This document shows positions 25,065 to 34,075 of a DNA stretch of 42,520 bases, one piece after another; position 1 is the stretch's first letter, and each line of letters begins with the position of its first letter. Source of the stretch: an uncultured Pelagibacteraceae bacterium (GTDB lineage: Bacteria; Pseudomonadota; Alphaproteobacteria; Pelagibacterales; Pelagibacteraceae); contig CACBRD010000008.1 of the NCBI GenBank assembly GCA_902541515.1, positions 1 to 42,520 on the forward strand. Reading direction: 5' to 3'. The notes below the pieces were generated by a model. That model saw only the letters and a list, made by a program, of their open reading frames with translations. It did no database searches and had not been told where the DNA came from. The translations under genes were made by a program, and so were the position numbers.

Positions 25065-25925
25065 TTAACTCGATAAAATAACTAAGCTTTCTAGTGGAAT
25101 TAAAATCTCAGGGTTTTCATAGTCATCTAAATCCGTGCCGCTGGGCATTAGATATCCACATCCATAAATTCTATAGGCAGTTCCTTGTCTTTGAACATTA
25201 GTAGAAGTTTTTTTTATACTTGTACCAGCTCCTTTAAAGTTTGCAGAGCCAACATTAATTGAAAAAAATTCATATCTAAATCTTTTTAAATATTCTTTTT
25301 CTTTACTTGCATCCTCAGCATCTAAACCTATTTCATTTTTAGTTGGATTGTCTAAAATTGGAGCAATCAAATTACCAAAATTTTCATTAATCATGTGATC
25401 TGTTACTAATACACTTCCTCTCCTTAAAAAAGTTCCAATTATTGAATAGTCTGGATCTTGTGCACCAAGAGCATCTACGTCACTTTTTGTATAAAAATAA
25501 TCCTGTTCTCTAACTAAGTTTCTAAAACTTTTAAAACATGGAGTTTGTGTTGGTGTCACTGAGTTTCTCGGGGTATCTCTACCATCTGTATGTCTAGCAA
25601 TTCCATCAACTGCGATGGCATTAAGTTCTTTATAGTAGTTATCATGAGCCATAATTTCGTGGGGTTTAGATCCGACTGGTGGATCTTTAAGAGTTTCAAC
25701 TTCTGTCCAAGGTCCAATCATTCGATTTAAAATTTGTTTTTCTGCTTCTAGTAAAGCATGTTCTGCTACATAGAATGTTTGCTGATATTGATCACTAGTA
25801 TTATTACTTTGATGATCTCCTGAAGAAATGACAATTAAAGTTCCTCCCATTAAAGACATTACTAGTAACAAAACAAGCGAAAGAATTAGAGTAAAACCGC
25901 CATTATGATTATTTTTTTTCATCAA
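25065..25925 (-). CDS. pilX: Minor pilin PilX-like
   Basis: 286 aa. Leader MMKKNNHNGG, then FTLILSLVLLLVMSLMGGT. The +5 position lacks Glu, as is usual for PilX/GspK-type minor pilins, which sit at the pilus tip. The helix continues into SSGDHQSNNTSDQYQQTFYVAEHALLEAEKQIL, matching the PilX N-terminal motif where a helix kinks after a glycine pair. The large C-terminal region (~100-286) has Cys residues (PCFKSF, GCGYLM). It overlaps the PilW stop by 4 bp. The role is assembly of the priming complex with PilV, PilW, FimT and PilY1. Confidence 0.87.
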   Translation of the reverse strand: MMKKNNHNGGFTLILSLVLLLVMSLMGGTLIVISSGDHQSNNTSDQYQQTFYVAEHALLEAEKQILNRMIGPWTEVETLKDPPVGSKPHEIMAHDNYYKELNAIAVDGIARHTDGRDTPRNSVTPTQTPCFKSFRNLVREQDYFYTKSDVDALGAQDPDYSIIGTFLRRGSVLVTDHMINENFGNLIAPILDNPTKNEIGLDAEDASKEKEYLKRFRYEFFSINVGSANFKGAGTSIKKTSTNVQRQGTAYRIYGCGYLMPSGTDLDDYENPEILIPLESLVILSS

Positions 25926-26863
25926 TAATTACCCTCTGCTGCAATATTTCTTGTATGCACTGTTACTACAACATTATCTCTTAAGTTTCTGTCAGAGAAT
26001 GATCTAATACCTCTAGAAAATCCACTCAACTTTCTCTCTTTTCCCTGCTTACTTTCAAATCTAAAGAAAGGTTTTTCAGATTTAAATGCTACCCTAATAT
26101 CTATAGCTCTAACTTTATATAAATTGTTCCTTGATTGCTCTGTTGTAGGACTTGGATAAGGTTTTAGAACTTTTCCATTAGCGTCTAAAGGTACAAACTC
26201 CATATCCTCTACATAATCTCTAATAAGTTCCTCGTGATAACATTCGGGACAATTTGAAATCCATCTTCCTGTTGGTGAATTAATACTTTGTTCCCAACTT
26301 ATTTTAGATTTATAAATTGCATACCTTGGATTTATAGGTGCATTATTTACATTTGTTCCATCATCTTCAGGTTTTGCATAATAAGTGAGTTTATATCTTT
26401 TGTAGGGTTGATTTGTATCTCTTTTGTTAAAATCATCATAAACAATATGAATTTTATCACAGCATGTATCATCTGAATTATGTTTTGTTGGTGGAGTAGG
26501 TATTGATTCTGACTCTGGTGGCGAATGTCCTAACTGACTACTAATTATAATAATTGGATCATGACTTTTTTTTAAAGTATCAGCTCCTCCAACGAACTCT
26601 AAGTAACTTTCTTTAGGGATACCTTCACTATTTTGACCAAAATAATATCTAAACCCAGCCATTCTAATATCTCTAATTAATAATTCTATCAAATCCCTTG
26701 ATGATCTACTAACTTTAGCTTTTTCTAAAACTTGACCATAAGTTGTATTTACAACTGTATACGTTGTATAAATTGCAGCCATCATGATCGTTGATACTAC
26801 AACGCCAATTAAAATTTCAATTAAAGTAAGTCCAGCAGTTGATATTAATTTTTTTTTAATCAT
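25922..26863 (-). CDS. pilW: Minor pilin PilW-like
   Basis: 313 aa. Leader MIKKKLISTAG, then LTLIEILIGVVVSTIMMAAIY, with Glu at +5. Downstream, SRDLIELLIRDIRMAGFRYY is the PilW family pattern (RDIRMAGF). Paired cysteines (DTCCDK, CPECYHE) are present in the globular domain. Its length matches PilW of Pseudomonas and Neisseria PilJ. It sits between PilV (13-bp gap) and PilX (4-bp overlap), the canonical minor-pilin order. Confidence 0.9.
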   Translation of the reverse strand: MIKKKLISTAGLTLIEILIGVVVSTIMMAAIYTTYTVVNTTYGQVLEKAKVSRSSRDLIELLIRDIRMAGFRYYFGQNSEGIPKESYLEFVGGADTLKKSHDPIIIISSQLGHSPPESESIPTPPTKHNSDDTCCDKIHIVYDDFNKRDTNQPYKRYKLTYYAKPEDDGTNVNNAPINPRYAIYKSKISWEQSINSPTGRWISNCPECYHEELIRDYVEDMEFVPLDANGKVLKPYPSPTTEQSRNNLYKVRAIDIRVAFKSEKPFFRFESKQGKERKLSGFSRGIRSFSDRNLRDNVVVTVHTRNIAAEGNY

Positions 26864-26876
26864 GGAAATTTTCTAA

Positions 26877-27539
26877 TCATTTTTTGAGTTTATAGTCTGT
26901 TTGAAAATATAAATATTTTCTTTTTTTTCCATTATTTAATCTCATTTCAACTCTACCCATATAAAGAGGTTCATCGTACACTGAGTCTACTTTATAATGA
27001 CATTTTGTTTCATCGTTCCAACGACAAATTTTAAATACTTGCAATTTTTTTTCTTCGGCAGAACTTTTACATTTAAGAAATCTATTTTCTTGAAATATTG
27101 TATTCCATTTATCCATTTTATTTCTCGGAGCATCAATTTTTTGGCTTTCATATATATCTTCTTTTTTTTGCACAGCAGTGCCTGCTGTGGTGTTAGCTCC
27201 CCCACATTTTAGAGTAGGTGTCCATTTAGATTTGCTCAGATGAGTTGAAAAATTATCTAATGGATTTCCATTCAGTTCAAATTCGCCAGTTTGCGCATTA
27301 AACTTTATATCTTTATTATTAGGATCTTGCCCATAATAAGAGTTTTTACTGCCAATGACATCTTCTGCAATCATTTCAGTTAAAAAATTTGCTTTAGTTC
27401 GCTCTCCAGAATTATCAATTGATTGGACTGAAAAGTTTGTCATTTGTAAAATTGCAATAAATCCAATGCCAACTATAGCTGTTGAGACTAGCGCCTCTAG
27501 AATAGACAATCCAGAGATCATATATTTTTTTTTTGTCAT
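26877..27539 (-). CDS. pilV: Minor pilin PilV-like
   Basis: 220 aa from ATG 27539, whose leader MTKKKYMISG precedes LSILEALVSTAIVGIGFIAILQM, with Glu at +5 and the PilV-typical GxxAILQM continuation. An upstream ATG at 27563 in the same frame would overlap the FimT-like gene and give a longer, unusual leader (MEVGHCNK...), so the internal start, one base after the upstream stop codon, is preferred. The globular part has four cysteines (LKCGG, LKCKSS, ICRWN, KCHYK). It is the third gene after PilT and the FimT-like gene. Confidence 0.87.
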   Translation of the reverse strand: MTKKKYMISGLSILEALVSTAIVGIGFIAILQMTNFSVQSIDNSGERTKANFLTEMIAEDVIGSKNSYYGQDPNNKDIKFNAQTGEFELNGNPLDNFSTHLSKSKWTPTLKCGGANTTAGTAVQKKEDIYESQKIDAPRNKMDKWNTIFQENRFLKCKSSAEEKKLQVFKICRWNDETKCHYKVDSVYDEPLYMGRVEMRLNNGKKRKYLYFQTDYKLKK

Positions 27540-27540
27540 T

Positions 27541-28272
27541 TTATTGCAATGTCCAACTTCCATTTCTTTTATCCCATTTTTCTAATTTCACATTACCAAA
27601 TCTTGACCATTCTATCTTAAATGACTGCTCAGATGCACTTGGGTCAGCTTGATCACATTGAGACTGTGTAGATGTTCTTCTACAGACAATTAATTGATTG
27701 CTCGGAGAGTTTAACATACTTTGCATTGATAGCCCTCCCCCTTCTTCTTCCTTTGGTGGTGGTGGTGATGATGTAAAATTTGATGTTGCACTAAACCATC
27801 TTTCATTTTTACCAAAACAAACAGCTACAGTTTTTTTTGTCCAAGTTGTTGCTATATTATCAAGTACAATTTGTCTTACTTCAATACTATTTCTTCCCTG
27901 ATGTGGATCATCATCCCAATAAGTAGTTTCATCAGTATTGCATCTACTATTAATATCACTCCACCAGGTGCTAGTTGAGTCATTTATTAAACTTGCTAGT
28001 TTGGCTGGTTTCATTCCTTTTGAGGTTACATGCAGACTATCTGATTCTTCTTTTATATGTACTTGAACAAAAGCGTATTGCCCCCTTTTTACTTGAGCAT
28101 TGATTCCATCAAATAAAGATTTAATTTTTATGACAGAACTTCTTGTTTCTCGATCAATTCGCCATTCATTAAATTTTGGGTAACCAACACCAGAAATGAC
28201 ACCAATAATTACAACTACAACAAGTAATTCTAGAAGGCTGAAGCCTTTAATTTTCTCGTCCTGCGCTCGCAT
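27541..28272 (-). CDS. fimT: Minor pilin FimT/GspH-like
   Basis: 243 aa. Leader MRAQDEKIKG, then FSLLELLVVVVIIGVISGVGYP, with Glu at +5, followed by FNEWRIDRETRSSVIKIKSLFDGINAQ, the FimT/GspH pattern of a basic patch after the first helix. The C-terminal region carries cysteines (SRCNTD, AVCFGK, IVCRRT, SQCDQ). It overlaps the pilT 3' end by 26 bp and starts the minor-pilin block. FimT homologues in some bacteria bind DNA for uptake; whether this one does is not visible here. Confidence 0.85.
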   Translation of the reverse strand: MRAQDEKIKGFSLLELLVVVVIIGVISGVGYPKFNEWRIDRETRSSVIKIKSLFDGINAQVKRGQYAFVQVHIKEESDSLHVTSKGMKPAKLASLINDSTSTWWSDINSRCNTDETTYWDDDPHQGRNSIEVRQIVLDNIATTWTKKTVAVCFGKNERWFSATSNFTSSPPPPKEEEGGGLSMQSMLNSPSNQLIVCRRTSTQSQCDQADPSASEQSFKIEWSRFGNVKLEKWDKRNGSWTLQ

Positions 28273-29260
28273 CTATTTTTCCTGCTTTTACTAAATCTTC
28301 TAAAGATTTGGTCATTGTGATCATACCATCTTTAACAGCAGTTTGCATGATGCTTGGGATCTGATGTATTTTAGATTCTCTTATCAAGTTTTGAATCGGA
28401 GGTGTACACTTCATCACTTCAAAAGCACCACAACGGCCTTGGCCATCTTTAGTTTTCAGAAGTCTTTGGGTTACGACCATTTTTAACGATGTAGAAATTT
28501 GTGCTCGAATTTGTGCTTGTTGCTCAGGTGGGAATACGTCTATAATTCTATTAATCGTACTTGGTGCACCACTAGTGTGTAATGTGCCAAACACTAAGTG
28601 CCCAGTTTCAGCAGCTGTTAATGCTAGAGAAACTGTTTCTAAATCTCTCATCTCACCAACTAAAATAACATCTGGATCTTCTCGAAGAGCAGCTTTTAAA
28701 GCGGTTGCAAAAGTCTGTGTTTGTTTACCTACTTCTCTGTGTGAAACAATACTTTTGATATCCTTATGAATAAATTCAACTGGATCCTCAACTGTTATTA
28801 TATTTGAGGTTCTTGTTTTATTTATCTCGTTTACAATTGCAGCAAGTGTTGTTGATTTACCTGAACCAGTAGGACCTGTTACTAACACAAGTCCTTTATG
28901 CATATCTATAATATCATAAAGCACTGGAGGTAGATCAAATTGATCCATGGTTGGGATTACACTTTCCACTCTTCTTAATACAGCGGCAGGACCCTGAATT
29001 GTTTTGTAAAAATTTGCTCTAAATCTAAGTCCGCTTAATGTTACCGATGAGTCTAGCTCATGGGTGTCCTGAAATCTTTTCATTTCAATTTCATTACAAT
29101 TGGTAGATAGTAAATCTTGTAAATCTTGGGCTTTTACTAACACATCGGGTATTTTATGAATTTCACCTGTTTGTCGATAAGCTAAAGGCCAGCCAGTTCT
29201 AATATGAAAGTCAGAAATTTTTTTATTATTTTTTGCTAGTTCTTCTAATTTTTCAAACAT
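28247..29260 (-). CDS. pilT: Type IV pilus retraction ATPase PilT
   Basis: 337 aa, the standard PilT length, without the N-terminal extension or zinc cysteines of PilB. Walker A GPTGSGKSTTL (129-139), Asp box VEDPVEF (~157), Walker B VILVGEMRD (198-206), His box GHLVFGTLHT (~220-229). The C-terminal retraction motif is PIQNLIRESK (~288-297), equivalent to AIRNLIRE in other PilT proteins. It drives pilus depolymerisation. First gene of the tip/minor-pilin operon; a 26-bp overlap joins it to the FimT-like gene. Its presence shows the pilus is a retractable T4P and not a type II secretion pseudopilus. Confidence 0.96.
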   Translation of the reverse strand: MFEKLEELAKNNKKISDFHIRTGWPLAYRQTGEIHKIPDVLVKAQDLQDLLSTNCNEIEMKRFQDTHELDSSVTLSGLRFRANFYKTIQGPAAVLRRVESVIPTMDQFDLPPVLYDIIDMHKGLVLVTGPTGSGKSTTLAAIVNEINKTRTSNIITVEDPVEFIHKDIKSIVSHREVGKQTQTFATALKAALREDPDVILVGEMRDLETVSLALTAAETGHLVFGTLHTSGAPSTINRIIDVFPPEQQAQIRAQISTSLKMVVTQRLLKTKDGQGRCGAFEVMKCTPPIQNLIRESKIHQIPSIMQTAVKDGMITMTKSLEDLVKAGKIDASAGREN

Positions 29261-29332
29261 ACTAAATTTTATATATAATTTTTAGAAAAAACAATATTTA
29301 GTTACCCTAGAGCGACCAAAATAGGTAATTAT

Positions 29333-29674
29333 TTAATAGAAAAAATAATAAAGAACCCACACAATCAGTGAGTATTCAAAAAAGTTTTTTGCTAGAAGCA
29401 ATTGCTTTTCTGTGAATTTTGTCTTTAAAAATTTACCTAAGAAGATAAATCCCACATGAACCAAAGCTATTGAAATTACAATCCCAATTAAAATATATTC
29501 AATTGAGAAATTTTTATAGCCAAAATAAATTGCAGCTAAAAAAGTTAGCCAAGAGACTTTGGAAATAAAGATCTTGAATATAAGACCTGCTTTTTTACTA
29601 AAAATGGATTGTGTCTTTATTAAAGAGTAAGACCAGGTAAGGCCAATTAAAAAACTAATATACTTTAAAATCAT
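29333..29674 (-). CDS. Small integral membrane protein of unknown function
   Basis: 113 aa with three to four hydrophobic helices (about 2-18, 37-53, 60-80 and 95-113). It contains charged turns such as KFLKTKFTEKQ. No motif that I recognise. Its start overlaps the msrB stop by 4 bp (ATGA), so it is translationally coupled to msrB. Membrane composition and overlap support a real gene; function open. Confidence 0.65.
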   Translation of the reverse strand: MILKYISFLIGLTWSYSLIKTQSIFSKKAGLIFKIFISKVSWLTFLAAIYFGYKNFSIEYILIGIVISIALVHVGFIFLGKFLKTKFTEKQLLLAKNFFEYSLIVWVLYYFFY

Positions 29675-30048
29675 TTTTTATTTTTCTCATGAAATACTAA
29701 GCAAACACCATTGTTACAATATCTTTTACCTGTCGGTTGAGGACCATCATCAAAAATATGTCCATGATGGGCATTACAATTTTTACAATGATATTCTGTT
29801 CGAGCATAACCAATCAAATAGTCAGTTTTAGTTTCAAAGACATCGGGCAAAGATTTATAAAATGATGGCCACCCCGATCCACTTTCATATTTTGCATCAG
29901 AGTCGAATAATTTTATTCCACAATTAGCACAATGATAGCTGCCTTCTCGTTTTTCATTATTGAGTTCGCTACTTCCAGCGCGCTCAGTGCCCTCTTCAAA
30001 CATTACTAATTTTTGCTCAGCAGTTAAGTTGGGATTCTTTTTAGTCAT
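29671..30048 (-). CDS. msrB: Peptide-methionine (R)-S-oxide reductase MsrB
   Basis: 125 aa, full MsrB length. Zinc cysteines CANC (40-43) and CKNC (88-91), the substrate pocket SGSGWPSF (~56-63), HHGHIFDDGP, and the catalytic cysteine C111 in KRYCNNGVCLVF. The usual recycling Cys in the SGxGWPSF loop is Ser here, so recycling must use another thiol, possibly C116 or thioredoxin directly. It repairs methionine-R-sulfoxide in the cytoplasm. It overlaps the HDAC-family gene by 4 bp and the small membrane gene by 4 bp. Confidence 0.95.
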   Translation of the reverse strand: MTKKNPNLTAEQKLVMFEEGTERAGSSELNNEKREGSYHCANCGIKLFDSDAKYESGSGWPSFYKSLPDVFETKTDYLIGYARTEYHCKNCNAHHGHIFDDGPQPTGKRYCNNGVCLVFHEKNKK

Positions 30049-30941
30049 TTAATTAATTTAGCACAGGATTGATGTAAAATAGAATGTAATTCAACAAGCT
30101 TATTAAAATCTTTATTATAACCACCACCTAGTACACCACACAAAGGTGCTCCTTGTGAAAAGAAATTTTTTGTTACCATTTCATCTCTTTTTCTAATTCC
30201 CTCATCGGAAATTTTAAGTTTTCCTAAACGATCGTTATAGTGAATATCTACGCCCGCAATATAAAAGACAAAATCAAAATTTTCTTCGTTTAATTGATTT
30301 AAATAGAAATCAAGAATCTTTATATATTGAGCATCCTCCATATTATCATCAAGTTCAACATCTAGGTCACTGATTGATTTTTTTGCAGGATAGTTTGACT
30401 TAGAGTGCATACTAAAAGTAAATACATTTTTATTATTCGCAAAAATATCTGCATTACCATTGCCTTGGTGAACATCTAAATCAATAATTAAAATTCTGCC
30501 AGCTAGTCCACGATCTAATAAGTATTGAGCGGCAACTGCTACGTCATTGAACACACAATAACCTGCACCCCCATCATAATTAGCGTGGTGACTGCCACCG
30601 GCGGTATTACAAGCAACACCATTTTTAATTGCAAGCTTTGTGGCAAGCACAGTTCCACCAGTTGCAACTAATGATCTTTGAATAACACTATCCACTAATG
30701 GAAAACCAATTTTCTTAATAGTATTTTGATCAAGGGTTTTATTTTTAACATCCTTGATATATTTTTCTGAATGTGCTCTCTTTAAAGTTTCATCAGAGCA
30801 TGCATATGGTTGATGAAATTTTTTAACTATCTTTTTATCAATTAAATATTTTGCAAGTTCTCCAAATTTATTAATTGGAAACTTATGATCATCACCAATT
30901 TTTGCAAAATAGTCTTCATGATTAACAACTGATAAATCCAT
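30045..30941 (-). CDS. Histone-deacetylase-family metal-dependent amidohydrolase
   Basis: 298 aa from ATG 30941 (MDLSVVNHEDYF), 2 bp after the upstream stop; an in-frame extension to 30980 would overlap that gene and is unlikely. Family residues: His pair GGSHHANYDGGAGYC (H118, H119), zinc ligands in LDVHQGNG (D156, H158) and GVDIHYND (D232), and the catalytic tyrosine in LGGGYNKD (Y275). Bacterial relatives deacetylate small molecules such as acetylpolyamines or act in acetoin utilisation; the substrate cannot be read from the sequence. It is in a tight run with a 2-hydroxyacid dehydrogenase and msrB. Confidence 0.9.
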   Translation of the reverse strand: MDLSVVNHEDYFAKIGDDHKFPINKFGELAKYLIDKKIVKKFHQPYACSDETLKRAHSEKYIKDVKNKTLDQNTIKKIGFPLVDSVIQRSLVATGGTVLATKLAIKNGVACNTAGGSHHANYDGGAGYCVFNDVAVAAQYLLDRGLAGRILIIDLDVHQGNGNADIFANNKNVFTFSMHSKSNYPAKKSISDLDVELDDNMEDAQYIKILDFYLNQLNEENFDFVFYIAGVDIHYNDRLGKLKISDEGIRKRDEMVTKNFFSQGAPLCGVLGGGYNKDFNKLVELHSILHQSCAKLIK

Positions 30942-30943
30942 AA

Positions 30944-31894
30944 CTATTCGATTACGCGGATTGGCTTGCCCGATGCACAAGCTTCGAGTGACTCGATCAT
31001 TTGACTATAATAAACATTATAATTTTCTGCAGTCACATATCCTAAATGAGGGGTTAACAAAGCATTGGGTAAAAATCTTAGTTTGTTATTTTCTGGTAAA
31101 GGTTCTTTTTCATAAACATCCAATCCAGCACCTGCAATTACATTTGTAGACAAAGCAATTATCAAATCGTCCTCGTTTACTATTGGGCCCCTTGAAGTAT
31201 TGATTAAAAAAGAAGTTTTTTTCATTTTATCTAGTTCTTTCAAAGTAATACAATCTTTATATCTTTTGCCACCCTGAACATGAATAGATAAGAAATCAGA
31301 ATTCTTAATCAAATCATCTTTGGAACAAGGTAAAACATCAAGCTCTTTACATTTATCAAGATTAAGATTTTCACTCCAAGCCATTACTTGCATACCAAAA
31401 GCTTTGCCTATCTTTGCAACTTGAGAGCCTACTTTTCCAAGCCCAATTAATCCTAGGATTTTCCCTTTAAGTTCAACACCAACTGTGGTTTGCCAATAAC
31501 CCTGATACATATTATCTATTTCCTCTTTAATATTTCTGGCTAACCCAAGAATTAAAGTCCAAGTTAATTCTGGAGTTGGGTTTAGATTACTTTCTGTTCC
31601 ACTAACTATAATCTTCCTTTTCTTGGCAGCATCCAAGTCAATTGATTTATTTCTCAACCCACTGGTGATTATAAATTTTAACTTAGACAAATTTTCTATA
31701 ATATTTTTTGTAATTGGTGTTCTTTCTCTCATGACTAATAATGCCTCAAAATCAGACAATTTATCTATGACATCAGCCTCATCCTCAAATGGCTCACTAA
31801 AAATTTTGATTTCATATTTTCCTGCAAGTTTTTCAAGATCAACAAATTGTTGAGAAACATTTTGATAGTCGTCTAATATTGCAACTTTAAGCAT
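30944..31894 (-). CDS. D-2-hydroxyacid dehydrogenase (NAD-binding), PGDH-like
   Basis: 316 aa. The Rossmann fold is GLIGLGKVGSQVA (GxGxxG at 151-156). The catalytic triad is R235 (NTSRGPIVNE), E264 (VYEKEPLP) and H283 (TPHLGY). The N-terminal substrate half runs ~1-100. Length and motifs fit the D-isomer-specific 2-hydroxyacid dehydrogenases (phosphoglycerate, glycerate and glyoxylate dehydrogenases). The C-terminal ACT/ASB regulatory domain of SerA is absent, so a general 2-hydroxyacid or glyoxylate/hydroxypyruvate role is as likely as serine synthesis. It overlaps the EamA gene by 8 bp. Confidence 0.92.
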   Translation of the reverse strand: MLKVAILDDYQNVSQQFVDLEKLAGKYEIKIFSEPFEDEADVIDKLSDFEALLVMRERTPITKNIIENLSKLKFIITSGLRNKSIDLDAAKKRKIIVSGTESNLNPTPELTWTLILGLARNIKEEIDNMYQGYWQTTVGVELKGKILGLIGLGKVGSQVAKIGKAFGMQVMAWSENLNLDKCKELDVLPCSKDDLIKNSDFLSIHVQGGKRYKDCITLKELDKMKKTSFLINTSRGPIVNEDDLIIALSTNVIAGAGLDVYEKEPLPENNKLRFLPNALLTPHLGYVTAENYNVYYSQMIESLEACASGKPIRVIE

Positions 31895-32780
31895 TTTTAA
31901 TTTCTTTATTTGATAAAAATAAACCTAATATAATTAAAATTGCCCCAATCAAGTGAAAAAATTGAAACTGCTCATTATAAAAGAATATTGCCATCAAAGT
32001 ACTAAATAATGGAATTAAAGATAAAAATATTCCAGCTCGATTTGCCCCAATGATTGAAACAGCGCCAGCCCAACAATAGTAAGAGCCAATACTTGGAAAT
32101 ATTGCAACATAAGCTAAAATATAAAAAAAATTACTGCTCATCTCAATAATTTTGCCTTGTGTCATATCTAAAATAAATAGAGGCAAAAGAAAAATTAATC
32201 CAAATGTGCAAATTATATGGACAAGAACAAGTAAAGATACTTCAAAGGTTCTTTTTCTCAAATATGCAGAATATATTCCCCAAGCAATAATTGCTCCGAC
32301 CATAAATAAATCGCCTTTGTTAAAATTTAAGGTAAGTAAAATATTTAGATCAAGTTTAGTAATAATAGCTAAAATTCCTAAAACTGAAATGACTAATCCA
32401 GATATTTGAAAAATATTTGTTTTTTCAATTTTTAATAAAAAACAAACTAAAATTATTGTTACAGGTATTGCGGTATTAAAAAGTGATGCATTAATTACTT
32501 GCGTGTAATTTAAAGCGTTATAAGTAAAAGAAGTAAATATACATACACTGGTAGAACCTAGAATAAGAAATAATGATAAATTTCCTTTAATTTGATTTTT
32601 TAATTTTAATATCTCTTTATAGGTGAAAGGGAGTAATATTATCCATACTAGGCACCACCTTAAAAATGCGAGTGAGTTGGGAGGTATATTTTCTAAATAA
32701 GCAAGCTTTGCTAATGTAAAGTTTCCTGCCCAAAATAATGTTGCACATACTAGCATGATGTATGCCTTAGTATTTTGCAT
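31887..32780 (-). CDS. EamA/DMT-family transporter
   Basis: 297 aa with about ten membrane helices in two repeated halves (first: IMLVCATLFWAGNFTLAKLA; second: FMVGAIIAWGIYSAYLRKR). This is the classical EamA (RhaT/YdcZ-like) drug/metabolite transporter plan. Substrate unknown. It is 4 bp downstream of the D-amino-acid dehydrogenase gene and overlaps the 2-hydroxyacid dehydrogenase by 8 bp, so it probably moves a metabolite handled by these enzymes, such as an amino acid or organic acid. Confidence 0.9.
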   Translation of the reverse strand: MQNTKAYIMLVCATLFWAGNFTLAKLAYLENIPPNSLAFLRWCLVWIILLPFTYKEILKLKNQIKGNLSLFLILGSTSVCIFTSFTYNALNYTQVINASLFNTAIPVTIILVCFLLKIEKTNIFQISGLVISVLGILAIITKLDLNILLTLNFNKGDLFMVGAIIAWGIYSAYLRKRTFEVSLLVLVHIICTFGLIFLLPLFILDMTQGKIIEMSSNFFYILAYVAIFPSIGSYYCWAGAVSIIGANRAGIFLSLIPLFSTLMAIFFYNEQFQFFHLIGAILIILGLFLSNKEIKNA

Positions 32781-32784
32781 TTGA

Positions 32785-34026
32785 TTAACTAAATCTTACT
32801 GAGCTATAAGGATCTAAATTTAGATTTGTGTTTTCTTTAGCTATCATTCCGGAGACAATCTTTCCAGAAATTGGGCCTAATGTCCATCCTAAATGATGAT
32901 GACCAAAACAATAAAATACATTTTTATAATTTTTTGAGGGTCCCATTACAGGTAAAAAATCTGGCAGTGTAGGTCTAAAACCTAACCATTCATCTTCGTG
33001 TTCTGGAAGATCTCCTAACATATACTTAGCATTACTAATTAAATTTTTAATTCTTGATTTGGAGAGTGGATTATCTAATCCACCGAATTCAACAGTGCCA
33101 ACTACTCTTAATCCTTGTTCCATAGGGGTGATACCAAATCCTCTATTAGAAAAAATTACTGGTCTACTTAAAAGATGATCACAATCTTTGAAGTGAACAT
33201 GATAACCTCTTTCAGTATCGAGTGGAATTCGCTCACCTAAATTATCTGTTAATTTTTTTGAGAAAGCTCCACAAGCAATTACAATTTTATCGAAAGTATG
33301 TCTTTCACCATCAGAAATAAAAACAGGTTTTTCTGTATCAAACTGAATATCACTAATATTTTTCTTTTCAAACTTTCCACCTTTTTTTAAAAATAAATCA
33401 AATAATTTAAGTAAGATTTTTTTAGGATTTCGAGCGTGTCTTGCGTATGGATAATAAACTCCTGCATGATAAAAAGGTTTTATATTAGGTTCTAGATCAT
33501 GAATTTCAGACTTAGTAACAAGTTGTTGTTTTACACCAAGTTCATCTCTGACTTTAATTTCTAACTCTCTACTCTTTAAGTCTTTATCATTCCAAATATA
33601 TAGAATGCCTTTGTTTTCGACGAGACCATCTAAATTTATTTCATCAAAAAGTTCATCATATGCTGGTAATGCTAAGTCTAAAATTTGATGCATATTTCTT
33701 GCAGTGTGCATCATCTTATTTTTTGTAGTATTTAATATGAATTTGAAAAACCAAGGCAACATTTTTGGCACATAATTCCATTTCAGAGCTAGCGGACCTG
33801 TTGAACTCAATAACATCGCTGGCACGTCAGCAAGAACATCTGTTCTATTCAATGATAGTGAAGCATAAGGAGAAAAGTGGCCAGCATTCCCATACGAAGC
33901 CGCTGGACTGCCAGGGTTATCTCTATCAAATATAGTTACATTAAAACCTTTTTTTTGAAGAAATAAAGCGTTTGAAACTCCTTGAATTCCTGAGCCAACA
34001 ATCCCGACATGTAAATTTTTACTCAT
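32785..34026 (-). CDS. dadA: D-amino-acid dehydrogenase-like FAD oxidoreductase (DadA family)
   Basis: 413 aa, the usual DadA length. The N-terminal FAD Rossmann motif is VGIVGSGIQG (GSGIQG at 11-16), followed by the DadA-type SYGNAGHFSPYAS. Substrate-side motifs include DTERGYHVHF, RVVGTVEFGG and, near the C-terminus, FCFGHHHLGWTLGPISGK, the second FAD-contacting region. These flavoproteins oxidise D-amino acids to keto acids at the membrane. Exact substrate uncertain; glycine or sarcosine oxidase-type activity is an alternative. It is the first gene of the metabolic run ending at msrB, 49 bp downstream of rodA. Confidence 0.87.
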   Translation of the reverse strand: MSKNLHVGIVGSGIQGVSNALFLQKKGFNVTIFDRDNPGSPAASYGNAGHFSPYASLSLNRTDVLADVPAMLLSSTGPLALKWNYVPKMLPWFFKFILNTTKNKMMHTARNMHQILDLALPAYDELFDEINLDGLVENKGILYIWNDKDLKSRELEIKVRDELGVKQQLVTKSEIHDLEPNIKPFYHAGVYYPYARHARNPKKILLKLFDLFLKKGGKFEKKNISDIQFDTEKPVFISDGERHTFDKIVIACGAFSKKLTDNLGERIPLDTERGYHVHFKDCDHLLSRPVIFSNRGFGITPMEQGLRVVGTVEFGGLDNPLSKSRIKNLISNAKYMLGDLPEHEDEWLGFRPTLPDFLPVMGPSKNYKNVFYCFGHHHLGWTLGPISGKIVSGMIAKENTNLNLDPYSSVRFS

Positions 34027-34075
34027 AAAAAAATATACAATCTATCTGTCAAATAAGTTAAGCGACAAATTATAC

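Noticed and set aside
7690..29260. Type II secretion system instead of a pilus
   Set aside because: PilT, PilY1, PilX/W/V/FimT and short-leader type IV pilins are present, which define a retractable T4P.
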